14,655 bases of DNA from contig JAAETV010000347.1 of NCBI GenBank assembly GCA_024227975.1, positions 1 to 14,655 of the forward strand. Reading direction: 5' to 3'. The notes beneath the pieces were generated by a model. It did not search any database and had not been told where the DNA came from. It saw nothing but the letters and a program-made list of their open reading frames with translations. A program made the translations under genes and the position numbers. This document shows, one piece after another, positions 7,290-14,268 of this stretch. This DNA comes from Actinomycetes bacterium (GTDB taxonomy: Bacteria; Actinomycetota; Acidimicrobiia; Acidimicrobiales; SZUA-35). Each line of letters begins with the position of its first letter. The first letter of the stretch is position 1.

Positions 7290-8012
7290 CTAGGTTGCCC
7301 TCTTCGGGTGCAACGCCTCGGCTGCTAGATGATCGGCCGCTCGAATCGGCTCTGGTATTCGATAGCGCGGCGACACCTGCAGAACCCAGTTGCAGGCCTC
7401 ATCGAAACCGATCTGGTGGCCAGGAGATACGACGACAGGCTTGACTCGGGCCCGCGTGCGTAGAGCGAAGCCAACTACCTCGCCGGCGTCCAGGAGCGGT
7501 GTCCGGTAGCCCCGCTCGGGGCCTGGTGTGTCATGGGTGCCGACCAGTGACTGCTTCGCGCAGCCAATGCTGGGAACGCCGGCCCAAAGCCCGATGTGGC
7601 AAGCAAGACCAAACCGCTGAGGGTGGGCGTATCCTTGCCCGTCGCACAAGAGCAACTCGGGCGAGCGTTCGAGTCGAGCCATCGCTTCCAAGAGTGGTGG
7701 CATTTCCCGGAATGCGAACAAGCCCGATCGGTACTCGAATCGAACACGGTCGACCACGGTCGCTTGATCGACGATTTCGAGGGTCGAAGCATCGAGCACG
7801 ACTGCGGCCGCGGCTAGGTGGCTCGAATCCCGACCATAAGCCACGTCGAGCCCGCACACGGTCCTTATCTCGCCGGCCGAGCCAGTGAGGTCTACCAGTG
7901 GGGCCAACGATCGTTGAATCATGGCGGCCTCGACCGCATCGACATTCCAGGAGTGCAGTGGCCGCGCCGACCCCTGTCCGACACCTGGCCCGTGCTCGCT
8001 TCGCTGAACCAT
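7290..8012 (-). CDS. nfi: Endonuclease V (deoxyinosine 3'-endonuclease)
   Basis: A 240-residue protein, slightly longer than the usual 210-230. Endonuclease V cuts DNA (or RNA) at the second phosphodiester 3' of hypoxanthine, initiating repair of deaminated adenine. The active-site set is visible: D56 in GLDVAY, the Y94/FAFRE segment with E103 (metal ligand), D124 in LLCDGQGYAHPQRFGLACH, and K153 in IGCAK. The glycine-rich turn GYRTPL and the late motifs SPGHQIGFDEA and YRIPEPIRAADHLA are also family landmarks. SWNVDAVEAAMIQRSLA (about 21-37) is the normal beginning, so the first 20 residues are an extension. I start at ATG 8012 rather than the TTG at 8021 because a -10-like TAGCTT lies 7 nt upstream of 8012 and overlaps the TTG region. 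It is apparently a single-gene unit. All catalytic residues are kept, so it should be active. Confidence 0.93.
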   Translation of the reverse strand: MVQRSEHGPGVGQGSARPLHSWNVDAVEAAMIQRSLAPLVDLTGSAGEIRTVCGLDVAYGRDSSHLAAAAVVLDASTLEIVDQATVVDRVRFEYRSGLFAFREMPPLLEAMARLERSPELLLCDGQGYAHPQRFGLACHIGLWAGVPSIGCAKQSLVGTHDTPGPERGYRTPLLDAGEVVGFALRTRARVKPVVVSPGHQIGFDEACNWVLQVSPRYRIPEPIRAADHLAAEALHPKRAT

Positions 8013-8019
8013 CCGTCTC

Positions 8020-8025
8020 AAGCTA
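8020..8025 (-). promoter_or_regulatory. Possible -10 box of a leaderless transcript (endonuclease V)
   Basis: On the minus strand TAGCTT (TAnnnT) ends 7 nt before the ATG at 8012, with no ribosome binding site between. This supports 8012 as the initiation codon and a leaderless message. Confidence 0.4.
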
Positions 8026-8110
8026 GGCGTCCCCTACGAGCAGCGCTTCTACTATCACCAGCGCAAAGCAAGCCGGCTAGGGGCAGGGTCTTGCCGGGGC
8101 ACCATGCTCG

Positions 8111-8138
8111 TTGACGTTGGTTTTACTGTCGGAATACT
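8111..8138 (+). promoter_or_regulatory. Possible -35/-10 promoter for the small membrane protein
   Basis: TTGACG (8111-8116) is a good -35 match; 16 nt later AATACT (8133-8138) is a weak -10, ending 6 nt before the GTG at 8145. With no Shine-Dalgarno sequence, the transcript would be leaderless. Confidence 0.4.
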
Positions 8139-8144
8139 GGGCAA

Positions 8145-8435
8145 GTGGCAAGTGCAGATCCCATCGTGGCCGAGAAGGCATCTGGCCAAGCGGCCAAGGT
8201 ACCTTCGCCGCGATCGAGTGACGAGATGGTGGCCGTTGGTGCTGACTACTTCTACCCCTTCGCCTGGGGGATGGTCCTCGCGGTTGGACTCTTGTGGACA
8301 GCTGCAGGCCTGATCGCAACCGTTGGCCGCAGAAGCTGGCGGCCTTACCTCATCGGAGGCGGTGGAGTCGTGCTCATCGCTCAACTCATTTTGTTGGGCG
8401 CCGCCCTCGTGACCTACATCAACGTGACCGACTGA
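8145..8435 (+). CDS. Small membrane protein with two predicted helices, unknown function
   Basis: A 96-residue protein starting at GTG 8145. The first ~30 residues are polar (ASADPIVAEKASGQAAKVPS). Two hydrophobic segments follow: YPFAWGMVLAVGLLWTAAGLIA (about 37-58) and a second from about 68 (YLIGGGGVVLIAQLILLGAA) to 92, separated by a short basic loop GRRSWRP that should face the cytoplasm. It ends VTYINVTD. It resembles many short actinobacterial membrane proteins without assigned function; no enzymatic or transport motif is present. It diverges from endonuclease V (132 nt between starts), and its own -35/-10-like sequence sits directly before the GTG. Composition and frame bias support coding; the name does not go beyond topology. 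Confidence 0.65.
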   Translation: MASADPIVAEKASGQAAKVPSPRSSDEMVAVGADYFYPFAWGMVLAVGLLWTAAGLIATVGRRSWRPYLIGGGGVVLIAQLILLGAALVTYINVTD

Positions 8436-8724
8436 ACCACCATCCTCTTGCCCGGATGCTCGACACCACCGGCGGACCGAAACGCCCTAGTCACTCCGGG
8501 TGGCCGCCAAGCGCATCGGTGTAGGCGGGCAGTGTCCTGGGGCTACTGGCTGGGCCAGTCACGACGAGTCGCGACCACTGCCCTATCGGCGTCCGCTGGG
8601 CTAAACCCCTCCTTCCAGGACACCAGCGTTCGGACTAGCCTCGCCCGAGTCATCGGTCTGACCCCAGTCGAATCGGCCCACCGATGCCACGCCCTATCTA
8701 CGACGATCTCGAGTAGTCATCCTC
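8436..8724. other. Non-coding interval upstream of the glycosyltransferase, rich in secondary structure
   Basis: No credible gene. Exact inverted pairs seen on the plus strand: GGGCAGTG (8527-8534) with CACTGCCC (8576-8583); GTGTCCTGG (8532-8540) with CCAGGACAC (8615-8623); ACTGGC (8545-8550) with GCCAGT (8554-8559), 3-nt loop; CATCGGT (8651-8657) with ACCGATG (8680-8686). The first two share 8532-8534 and cross, so they cannot form together. This arrangement would suit a structured 5' leader or attenuator for the gene at 8725, but it matches no riboswitch class that I recognise. A translated frame across it (8448-8732) looks non-coding. Confidence 0.35.
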
Positions 8725-10071
8725 TTGTCTGACCAGCAACCGCAACTCCTCATCTTCCAGCTCGGATCCAACAACTGGCAGTCGGAGCAAGAGTTCGCCC
8801 CCGGCAGCGGGATCCTTCACGAGCAGCATCATCAGACACTGAATGCGATGCCCGGCGTCGTATGCCACAGTGTGTTCCCCTCACGGGTGCAGCGCTTCAC
8901 CAGACCCGACGTGCGCGTGTTCGAGCTCGATCACGACATACCCATCTGCGAATCGGTGTCACCAGTATCGTCGTTCCGGTTTCACAGCATGAGCGAGGAC
9001 GAGTTCGAGGCCTACCGATCTCGGCTGCGCGACTTCGTACTCGCATACGTCGACGAAGTCGAGAAGGACCTTGGTCGTCCCTTCGACCTGTTCATCGCCC
9101 ATCACTCATTCCTCAATCCAGCGGTCATGGCTGACGTGAATCGGGTTCGAGTTGAGCGTGGCCAAACCGCCGTACCGTTGTTCGCCTTCGTCCACGGGAC
9201 AGCATTGCTGATGTTTCGGCACGAGATGGAAGGCCGTGACCCCGACTACCCTCCCCGGTTCTATCCCCGCTGGATCGGCGAAAGAGTGTTCGACGGTGTG
9301 CGTGGTGTCTTTGTCGTCTCGGACTCGCAGAAGGAGCGCTTCCTCTCGGTTTTCGACGACTATGACCCTGACCGGATATTCATCGCCCCCAACGGAATCG
9401 ACCCTACGGTCTTTCGCGTTGATGACACGCTGAAGCGCGACGCCGTACTCTCACGCTTCCCGACCAAGCCCTATGAAGGCAGTGAGCAGGTCTCCTCGGC
9501 CATCCCGGCCGGGTATGACCGGATGGTGCTCTTCGTTGGCAAGTTCGCTGACATCAAGCGCATCGATTGCCTGTTGTACGCCGCCCGTGACTATGAGAAG
9601 GCGACCAAGAGTGCGGGCTTGAGCGTCGCCACCGTCATCGCGGGATCTGGCCCCTTGGAGGATCAACGGTTGTACCAGGACCTGGCGGTCGAGCTTGGCC
9701 TCTCCGGCACGTACTTCGTCGGCCCCCAATCCCAACCAGAACTCGCCCAGCTCTACAATGTTGCTGACGTCGGCGTATTTCCGACGAAGATCGAGGCATT
9801 TGGCCTTGTGTTCTTGGAGTGCATGGCTTGTGGAACTCCCGCCATAGGAACCGCGGCCGGCGGCCCACTCGAGTTCGTTGAAGACACCGCAGGCGAGCTC
9901 GTCACCGACTTCGATGACAACGATGAGTTTGCGGTCGCGTTGGGTGAAACCATCGGACGAGCCCTCATCGAGGACTGGAAGCACACCAAGGCAGCAGCGG
10001 CGGTTTCAATCGCCTCTCGCTACACGCTGACCGTACAGTGCGAGACGATTCTGAAGAATGTTGGCACCTGA
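8725..10071 (+). CDS. GT4-family (GT-B fold) glycosyltransferase
   Basis: A 448-residue soluble retaining glycosyltransferase. The N-terminal Rossmann half starts at LLIFQLGSNNWQ with GSGILHE (28-33) and contains FVHGT (156-160). The hinge is followed by VVSDSQKERF and the loop IAPNGIDPTVF (220-230), typical of GT4 enzymes. The C-terminal nucleotide-sugar half shows LFVGKFADIKRID (269-281), IAGSGPLEDQ and the donor-binding E-x7-E motif as E357 and E365 in EAFGLVFLECMACGTPAIG, followed by GGPLEFV. Donor and acceptor cannot be deduced; sucrose-phosphate-synthase-like or surface-polysaccharide roles are possible. The only reasonable start is TTG 8725, because the fold's first strand begins within ten residues. 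No ribosome binding site is seen. The structured region 8527-8686 lies upstream and a clean hairpin (10086-10103) follows, so it is probably transcribed alone. Confidence 0.9.
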   Translation: MSDQQPQLLIFQLGSNNWQSEQEFAPGSGILHEQHHQTLNAMPGVVCHSVFPSRVQRFTRPDVRVFELDHDIPICESVSPVSSFRFHSMSEDEFEAYRSRLRDFVLAYVDEVEKDLGRPFDLFIAHHSFLNPAVMADVNRVRVERGQTAVPLFAFVHGTALLMFRHEMEGRDPDYPPRFYPRWIGERVFDGVRGVFVVSDSQKERFLSVFDDYDPDRIFIAPNGIDPTVFRVDDTLKRDAVLSRFPTKPYEGSEQVSSAIPAGYDRMVLFVGKFADIKRIDCLLYAARDYEKATKSAGLSVATVIAGSGPLEDQRLYQDLAVELGLSGTYFVGPQSQPELAQLYNVADVGVFPTKIEAFGLVFLECMACGTPAIGTAAGGPLEFVEDTAGELVTDFDDNDEFAVALGETIGRALIEDWKHTKAAAAVSIASRYTLTVQCETILKNVGT

Positions 10072-10085
10072 TCAAATCGGGGCCC

Positions 10086-10103
10086 CTCGAAGCCGACTTC
10101 GAG
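10086..10103 (+). terminator. Hairpin after the glycosyltransferase
   Basis: CTCGAAG-CCGA-CTTCGAG is a perfect 7-bp stem with a tetraloop, 14 nt after the stop codon. No T-run follows. It is a plausible actinobacterial-style terminator. Confidence 0.45.
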
Positions 10104-10144
10104 AATGACTTCGGGTGCAGAGGCGCCGCAGAGTCGATGTGGGC

Positions 10145-10150
10145 GACAAT
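10145..10150 (+). promoter_or_regulatory. Possible -10 box just before the acyl-CoA dehydrogenase start
   Basis: GACAAT ends 6 nt before ATG 10157, with no ribosome binding site between. It departs from TAnnnT at the first base, so it is weaker than the other leaderless candidates in this window. Confidence 0.25.
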
Positions 10151-10156
10151 GAGTGC

Positions 10157-11416
10157 ATGAGCACCGTAATGGGACCCGAAGAGGCCTACGAGGCCGCGTT
10201 GGCCTGGTACCGAGACCATTGGGACCCGGAGCTATCGGTTGGCGGGTGGTGGCAGCTGCTGGCCGATTCGGGCTGGGCGTTTCCGAGCTGGCCTGCGGGT
10301 TGGGGCGGTCAGGGGCTCTCGGTCGAGGCGGCGATGGCCGCGACCCGGGCACGGCGAGAGGTGGGCGCCTACCCACCGCCGTCGACCGCCGGCACATTCC
10401 TCACGGCGCCAACAATGTTCGAGTACGGCACCGAGGACCAGATCCGGAAGTTTCTGCCGGGCATCGTGAACGGCCAAGACATGTGGTGTCAGTTGTTCTC
10501 CGAGCCGGGATCGGGTTCGGACATGGCGAGCCTGTCGACACGGGCCGAGCTCGATGGCGACGAGTGGGTCGTCAACGGTCAGAAGGTCTGGAACTCGGGC
10601 GCCCAGTACGCCAAGTACGCCATCCTCATCGCCCGGACTGATCCTGACCAGCCCAAGCACCGCGGCATCACCTTCTTCCTATTCGACATGGAACAGGACG
10701 GGGTCGAGGTTCGTCCCTTGCGCGAGATGACCGGTGAGGCCGCGTTCAACGAGGTCTTCCTGTCCGATGCCAGGGTCAGCGACGCCGATCGGCTAGGCGA
10801 CTTGGGCGAGGGGTGGCGGGTCGCCATGACCACCCTGTCCCACGAACGCGATCCAGACAATGTCGGTATGGACGACAGCATGAGCATGGGCGAAATCGAT
10901 CTCTCGGTTCCCGTCGGCGTTCACGCCGCCCAGAGCAGCCGCGAGAAGGACGGTTTCGCGCTCTGGCTCAGCGGGGGCACCCTCGATCTGCTTTACCAGG
11001 TGGTCGACTCGCATGGAGCGTCCGCCGACCCGGTCCAGCGGCAGCGCTTGATGCGGATCCTGGAGATGTGGCGTACGTCGGAGTGGTCGGGCCAGCGCTC
11101 GGCCGCCGCCACCGAGACAGGCGGCCCGCCCGGTCCGGAGATCTCGACGCTCAAGATCGCGGGCTCGAATATCGGTCGCCAGGCCCGCGACACTGGGCTG
11201 GCGGCCTTGGGACCTCACGGAATGCTGATGGGTGACGACGCGCCAGACAACGGCGTCTTCCACAGCTACGCCATGTTCACCCCCGCCATATCCATTGCCG
11301 GTGGCACCGACGAGGTCCAGCGCAACATAATCGGCGAGCGCGTCCTCGGCCTGCCCCGCGAACCCGGCGAAGCCGAGCAACGACAGCTCCCCTGGTCCGA
11401 GCTCAAGCGGAGCTGA
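10157..11416 (+). CDS. Acyl-CoA dehydrogenase family protein
   Basis: A 419-residue flavoenzyme of normal length that would oxidise an acyl-CoA to the trans-2-enoyl-CoA with FAD, in fatty-acid or sterol side-chain breakdown. The N-terminal helical domain includes SWPAGWGGQGLS (44-55). The middle beta domain has the FAD-binding segment CQLFSEPGSGSDMASLST (111-128) and the strands VNGQKVWNSGAQYAKYAILIAR. The C-terminal helical domain carries STLKIAGSNIGRQA and ends with GGTDEVQRNIIGERVLGLPRE (382-402), the large-subunit-type (FadE) ending common in Actinobacteria. The base-supplying Glu is not assigned with certainty. Start: ATG 10157; an upstream GTG at 10115 would prepend QRRRRVDVGDNEC, unlike the family. 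A -10-like GACAAT precedes it. It converges on the L-serine dehydratase gene with only 19 nt between their ends. The exact substrate is unknown. Confidence 0.92.
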   Translation: MSTVMGPEEAYEAALAWYRDHWDPELSVGGWWQLLADSGWAFPSWPAGWGGQGLSVEAAMAATRARREVGAYPPPSTAGTFLTAPTMFEYGTEDQIRKFLPGIVNGQDMWCQLFSEPGSGSDMASLSTRAELDGDEWVVNGQKVWNSGAQYAKYAILIARTDPDQPKHRGITFFLFDMEQDGVEVRPLREMTGEAAFNEVFLSDARVSDADRLGDLGEGWRVAMTTLSHERDPDNVGMDDSMSMGEIDLSVPVGVHAAQSSREKDGFALWLSGGTLDLLYQVVDSHGASADPVQRQRLMRILEMWRTSEWSGQRSAAATETGGPPGPEISTLKIAGSNIGRQARDTGLAALGPHGMLMGDDAPDNGVFHSYAMFTPAISIAGGTDEVQRNIIGERVLGLPREPGEAEQRQLPWSELKRS

Positions 11417-11435
11417 GACGGCGGCTCCAGGTCGT

Positions 11436-12983
11436 TCAGGACTCGGTGGTGCGGCCGAGGTCGAGCTCGATGCGCTGTGAGGTTGGTGTGATGGCGAGGC
11501 CACCAAGGCCTGTGCATCGCAGCTCACGAGCCATGAGCGCGCCGACGCTGGCGTGGGCGTCGAGTGCTTCGTCGAGTGGCACCAGATGGTCGTAGCCAGC
11601 GAGTGCCATGTTGGCGCAGCACAAGGCGTTGGCGGCGCCCGCCACGTTGCGGCCGAGGCAGGGCGCTTCGACCCGGCCGCCAACAGGATCGCAGATCAGT
11701 CCGAGCACATTCTGAATGCTCTGACTGGCAGCTGACAGCGATTGCGCGGCCGAGCCGCCCCCAAGTTCAGCCAACGCGGCTGCGGCCATGGCTGCGCCCG
11801 CGCCGGTCTCAGCCTGGCAACCACCGACCTCGGCGGCAAAGCTGGACCGGTTCGTGACGAAGACGCCCACCAGCCCGCCTGCGAGCAGCGCTCGTTGCTG
11901 CGCTTCTGGTGCAGCGTCGATCGAATCGATGGTTGCCAGCAATGCCCCAGGGAAGGTCGCACATGCGCCCGCGGTTGGTGCGGCGACGATGATGTGCATC
12001 GCACTCTTTGCCTCCATCAGTGCGGTGACATAGGCGATCATCGAGTTCAGCAGTCCGCCATCGAGCAGTGAACCGGCAGTGGAGAGTTCAGCGAAGCGCC
12101 CACTCTGTACGCCCAAGATGCGGTCGTCGTATTCGGTGCCAGCTAGGCCTGCTTCGACACCAGATCGCATGATCGACAGGATCCGGTCAGCCTGCGCCAG
12201 CACTTCGGATTCAGAGATACCGCCTCGGGCACATTCGTATTCGATTGCCCAATCAGACAGCGGCCGAGAATCGAGATCGGACGTCGGAAGCTCGCCCGCA
12301 TGGTTGAACGGAACAGCCATGTTCGGCCGCGACCTCACCGGCAACACGGGCCTCAACGTGCGCTGCCAAGTGACATCAGCCCGCGGAGCCAGGTCGAGCT
12401 GTTTCTGCGACAACGCGACAACCAGTGATGGCCCTTCACCGGCGATTGTTACCGAGTCGACGTCGCCTCGAGCCAAGAGATCTGCTGCGAGCTCGCTCGC
12501 ATCGCTGTCGGTAGCGCACAGGGTGGTCGTTGTGTCGCCGAAGAGGGTGACCGAGAAGCCGTCGATCTCCAGCACCTCGATCATGCCGCCTCCGGTCGAA
12601 ATCGCGACGAAGCTGTGCACCTCGCCGAGATGCTCGGTGCCTATCCGATAGGTATTCGGATGCGGATCATCGAGCCGGGGCTTGTTCAGCGTGATCTTGG
12701 TGCCCTGCTCGCGAATGATCCTCGGCGAATTGGCCAGCCGTGCATCGTCGGCTTGCCACCCGAGCAGCCCGCCATACAACCCTATGTCGGTCCCCTGGCT
12801 CTTGTGGGTCGTGGCCAGCGAGCCCTCCGAGTCGTACTCGATGCTCACCGTCGACGGTGTGCCACCACACAGGTCGAAGATCATTCGGCCGATACGTGCC
12901 GATGCTGCTGAGTGCGAGCTCGACGGTCCACGCATGACGGGTCCGATGACGTCATTGAAAATGCTTGCCAGCAGTTGCGACAC
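11436..12983 (-). CDS. sdaA: L-serine ammonia-lyase, iron-sulfur type, fused beta+alpha chain
   Basis: A 515-residue enzyme that would deaminate L-serine to pyruvate and ammonia with a [4Fe-4S] cluster. Residues 1-155 form the beta domain: VIGPVMRGPSSSHSAASARIGR (12-33) and HKSQGTDIGLYGGLLG, in the spacing of Bacillus-type SdaAB rather than E. coli SdaA, then ISTGGGMIEVLEIDGF. A short ACT-like stretch (about 155-195) follows. The alpha domain (about 235-500) contains AAPTAGACATFPG (334-346), the cluster cysteines C389 (VGGCQAETGAG), C431 and C442 (CDPVGGRVEAPC), and the tail LGGLAITPTSQRIELD. Thus it is a single-chain version of what is two subunits in Bacillus. Start GTG 12983 gives VSQLLASIFNDVIGP; a -10-like TAGCCT lies 6 nt upstream. 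It lies downstream of the PRTase-like gene on the same strand, separated by a strong hairpin. Function confident; symbol by homology only. Confidence 0.94.
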   Translation of the reverse strand: MSQLLASIFNDVIGPVMRGPSSSHSAASARIGRMIFDLCGGTPSTVSIEYDSEGSLATTHKSQGTDIGLYGGLLGWQADDARLANSPRIIREQGTKITLNKPRLDDPHPNTYRIGTEHLGEVHSFVAISTGGGMIEVLEIDGFSVTLFGDTTTTLCATDSDASELAADLLARGDVDSVTIAGEGPSLVVALSQKQLDLAPRADVTWQRTLRPVLPVRSRPNMAVPFNHAGELPTSDLDSRPLSDWAIEYECARGGISESEVLAQADRILSIMRSGVEAGLAGTEYDDRILGVQSGRFAELSTAGSLLDGGLLNSMIAYVTALMEAKSAMHIIVAAPTAGACATFPGALLATIDSIDAAPEAQQRALLAGGLVGVFVTNRSSFAAEVGGCQAETGAGAAMAAAALAELGGGSAAQSLSAASQSIQNVLGLICDPVGGRVEAPCLGRNVAGAANALCCANMALAGYDHLVPLDEALDAHASVGALMARELRCTGLGGLAITPTSQRIELDLGRTTES

Positions 12984-12989
12984 GACGCC

Positions 12990-12995
12990 AGGCTA
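12990..12995 (-). promoter_or_regulatory. Possible -10 box of a leaderless transcript (L-serine dehydratase)
   Basis: On the minus strand TAGCCT (TAnnnT) ends 6 nt before the GTG at 12983, and no Shine-Dalgarno sequence is present. This is a clear leaderless-type arrangement, supporting the GTG start. Confidence 0.45.
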
Positions 12996-13064
12996 GGCGA
13001 CCCGTTCGGCGGGCAGCCGTGAGCCGGATGAGCTCAGGCTGGGAAGCAAGCTCGGATCGGATCT

Positions 13065-13090
13065 GGTTGATCGCGACCTCGCGATCAACC
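13065..13090 (-). terminator. Strong hairpin between the PRTase-like gene and the serine dehydratase gene
   Basis: GGTTGATCGCG (13065-13075) and CGCGATCAACC (13080-13090) pair perfectly over 11 bp with a 4-nt loop. It lies 29 nt after the stop of the upstream minus-strand gene and about 70 nt before the -10 of the next. There is no T-run, as often in actinobacterial terminators. The dyad could also bind a protein. Confidence 0.55.
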
Positions 13091-13119
13091 GACGGCTGCA
13101 CCCCACGCCAGACTCGGAC

Positions 13120-14103
13120 CTATCGACGGCTGGTGCTACGCAATTCATGTATCAGCCCGCGGTACCAGGCTTGATTGACTGTGGGTTGGCGCGACAGATG
13201 ACTGGAGAAACGGCGCCGTTCCTCGGCCTCACAACCCTTTTCGTAGAGGTACAGAGCACTACGGAGGGCGTTCAGGTGTTCGGTCTGGCGTGGTGGTGAC
13301 TCGATCTCAGGGTCGGCCCAGCGCCAGGCCGGGTTAGAAGAAACAACCTTTGGCTGACTGTTGCCGAGGTAGCTCCACAGGTCCCGAGGAATCGAGACAT
13401 TCCTTGCTACTGAGGCCGGGAACTGAGACATCCACGCTGCGTTCTGCTGCCAACGCCAAGTGTTCGGGCTCGTCTTGGTCCGCACGGTGATTCCGACAAA
13501 ACGCAACTTGCTCCGAATGGCTGGAACGTCTACTCCTATCTCACCTGCCCAACTCAGCACGAAGTCGGCCACGCGACCCAGCGTCGAGCCACTATCGACG
13601 AGGTCAACTAGGGCCTTCGGCCGAGGTGCTGCAAGAAGGGCTTCGGGATCGAGGCCAAGCAAGCGGAAATGTTCTCGGCCGGCCCTCTTCGCCTCGGCCT
13701 CGGTCGACGTCCCACCAGCCGAGTAGCCCCGCATCGAGATGTTCAGCAGGTATAGCCGGTCGTGCCAGGTCGCGTCAGCGAGTATGCCGCTGAGGTAGTC
13801 GAACAGGCTCTCAGGAGACCGGCCGACAAACACGAGGTCGGAGTTCTGCGAGAAGGCGAGCACTCGAGCGGCGCACGTTGCGAACTCAACCCCGTGGCGC
13901 CAGGCATCGAGGTCGGCCGCTGGGGCCTGGTCAACCCTTTGCTGGCCAACGAGGGCGCCAAGCTGCTCGCGCTTCGAGAGGTCCCACCGGAATGGCTTCG
14001 TCACCCAGACGAAGGTAGTCGCGGTCACCAGTCCACGGGCTGGGGCACCGATGGTGCGGTCACGCAGGGCGACGGCGATGTGCCCATCGGAGTGCTCCGC
14101 CAC
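13120..14103 (-). CDS. Unrecognised protein with a phosphoribosyltransferase-like PRPP loop
   Basis: From GTG 14103 the product is 327 residues, soluble, with no signal or membrane segment. The most telling motif is VDLVDSGSTL (about 166-175), which resembles the PRPP-binding loop of type I phosphoribosyltransferases (two acidic residues, then a small-residue/SGST turn before a helix, GRVADFVLSWA). Earlier, DLVFVGRSPESLFDYLSG (about 89-106) looks like the first strand and turn of a Rossmann-like core. The C-terminal ~100 residues are Trp/Arg/Glu-rich and probably helical (NTWRWQQNAAWMS, EKGCEAEERRRF). I do not recognise the family; nucleotide or PRPP-related chemistry is an inference. The frame extends upstream to ATG 14220, but that part (QNRPSARRGSGAGHAASGRA) is low-complexity, so I prefer 14103; 14028 (GTG) is possible too. 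A -10-like TAGCAT (14187-14192, minus) favours a start below about 14180. Confidence 0.65.
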   Translation of the reverse strand: MAEHSDGHIAVALRDRTIGAPARGLVTATTFVWVTKPFRWDLSKREQLGALVGQQRVDQAPAADLDAWRHGVEFATCAARVLAFSQNSDLVFVGRSPESLFDYLSGILADATWHDRLYLLNISMRGYSAGGTSTEAEAKRAGREHFRLLGLDPEALLAAPRPKALVDLVDSGSTLGRVADFVLSWAGEIGVDVPAIRSKLRFVGITVRTKTSPNTWRWQQNAAWMSQFPASVARNVSIPRDLWSYLGNSQPKVVSSNPAWRWADPEIESPPRQTEHLNALRSALYLYEKGCEAEERRRFSSHLSRQPTVNQAWYRGLIHELRSTSRR

Positions 14104-14268
14104 TGCCCGCCCACTTGCGGCGTGGCCGGCCCCGCTGCCTCGCCGAGCTGAGGGTCGATTTTGCCGAGCCGAGCGGATCGGCTGGAATGCTAGGCGTGAG
14201 ACAGCTACACACTGGGCCATCAACAACGCTGCTCACCGACGAGACAGTTGGGACAAGGACCTCGAGAT

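Noticed and set aside
8448..8732. 94-codon plus-strand frame upstream of the glycosyltransferase
   Set aside because: Covers the stem-rich non-coding interval and overlaps the glycosyltransferase start; composition gives no sign of coding.
10793..11683. 296-codon minus-strand frame between the dehydrogenase and dehydratase genes
   Set aside because: Antisense to the acyl-CoA dehydrogenase and out of frame in the dehydratase; no recognisable motif.
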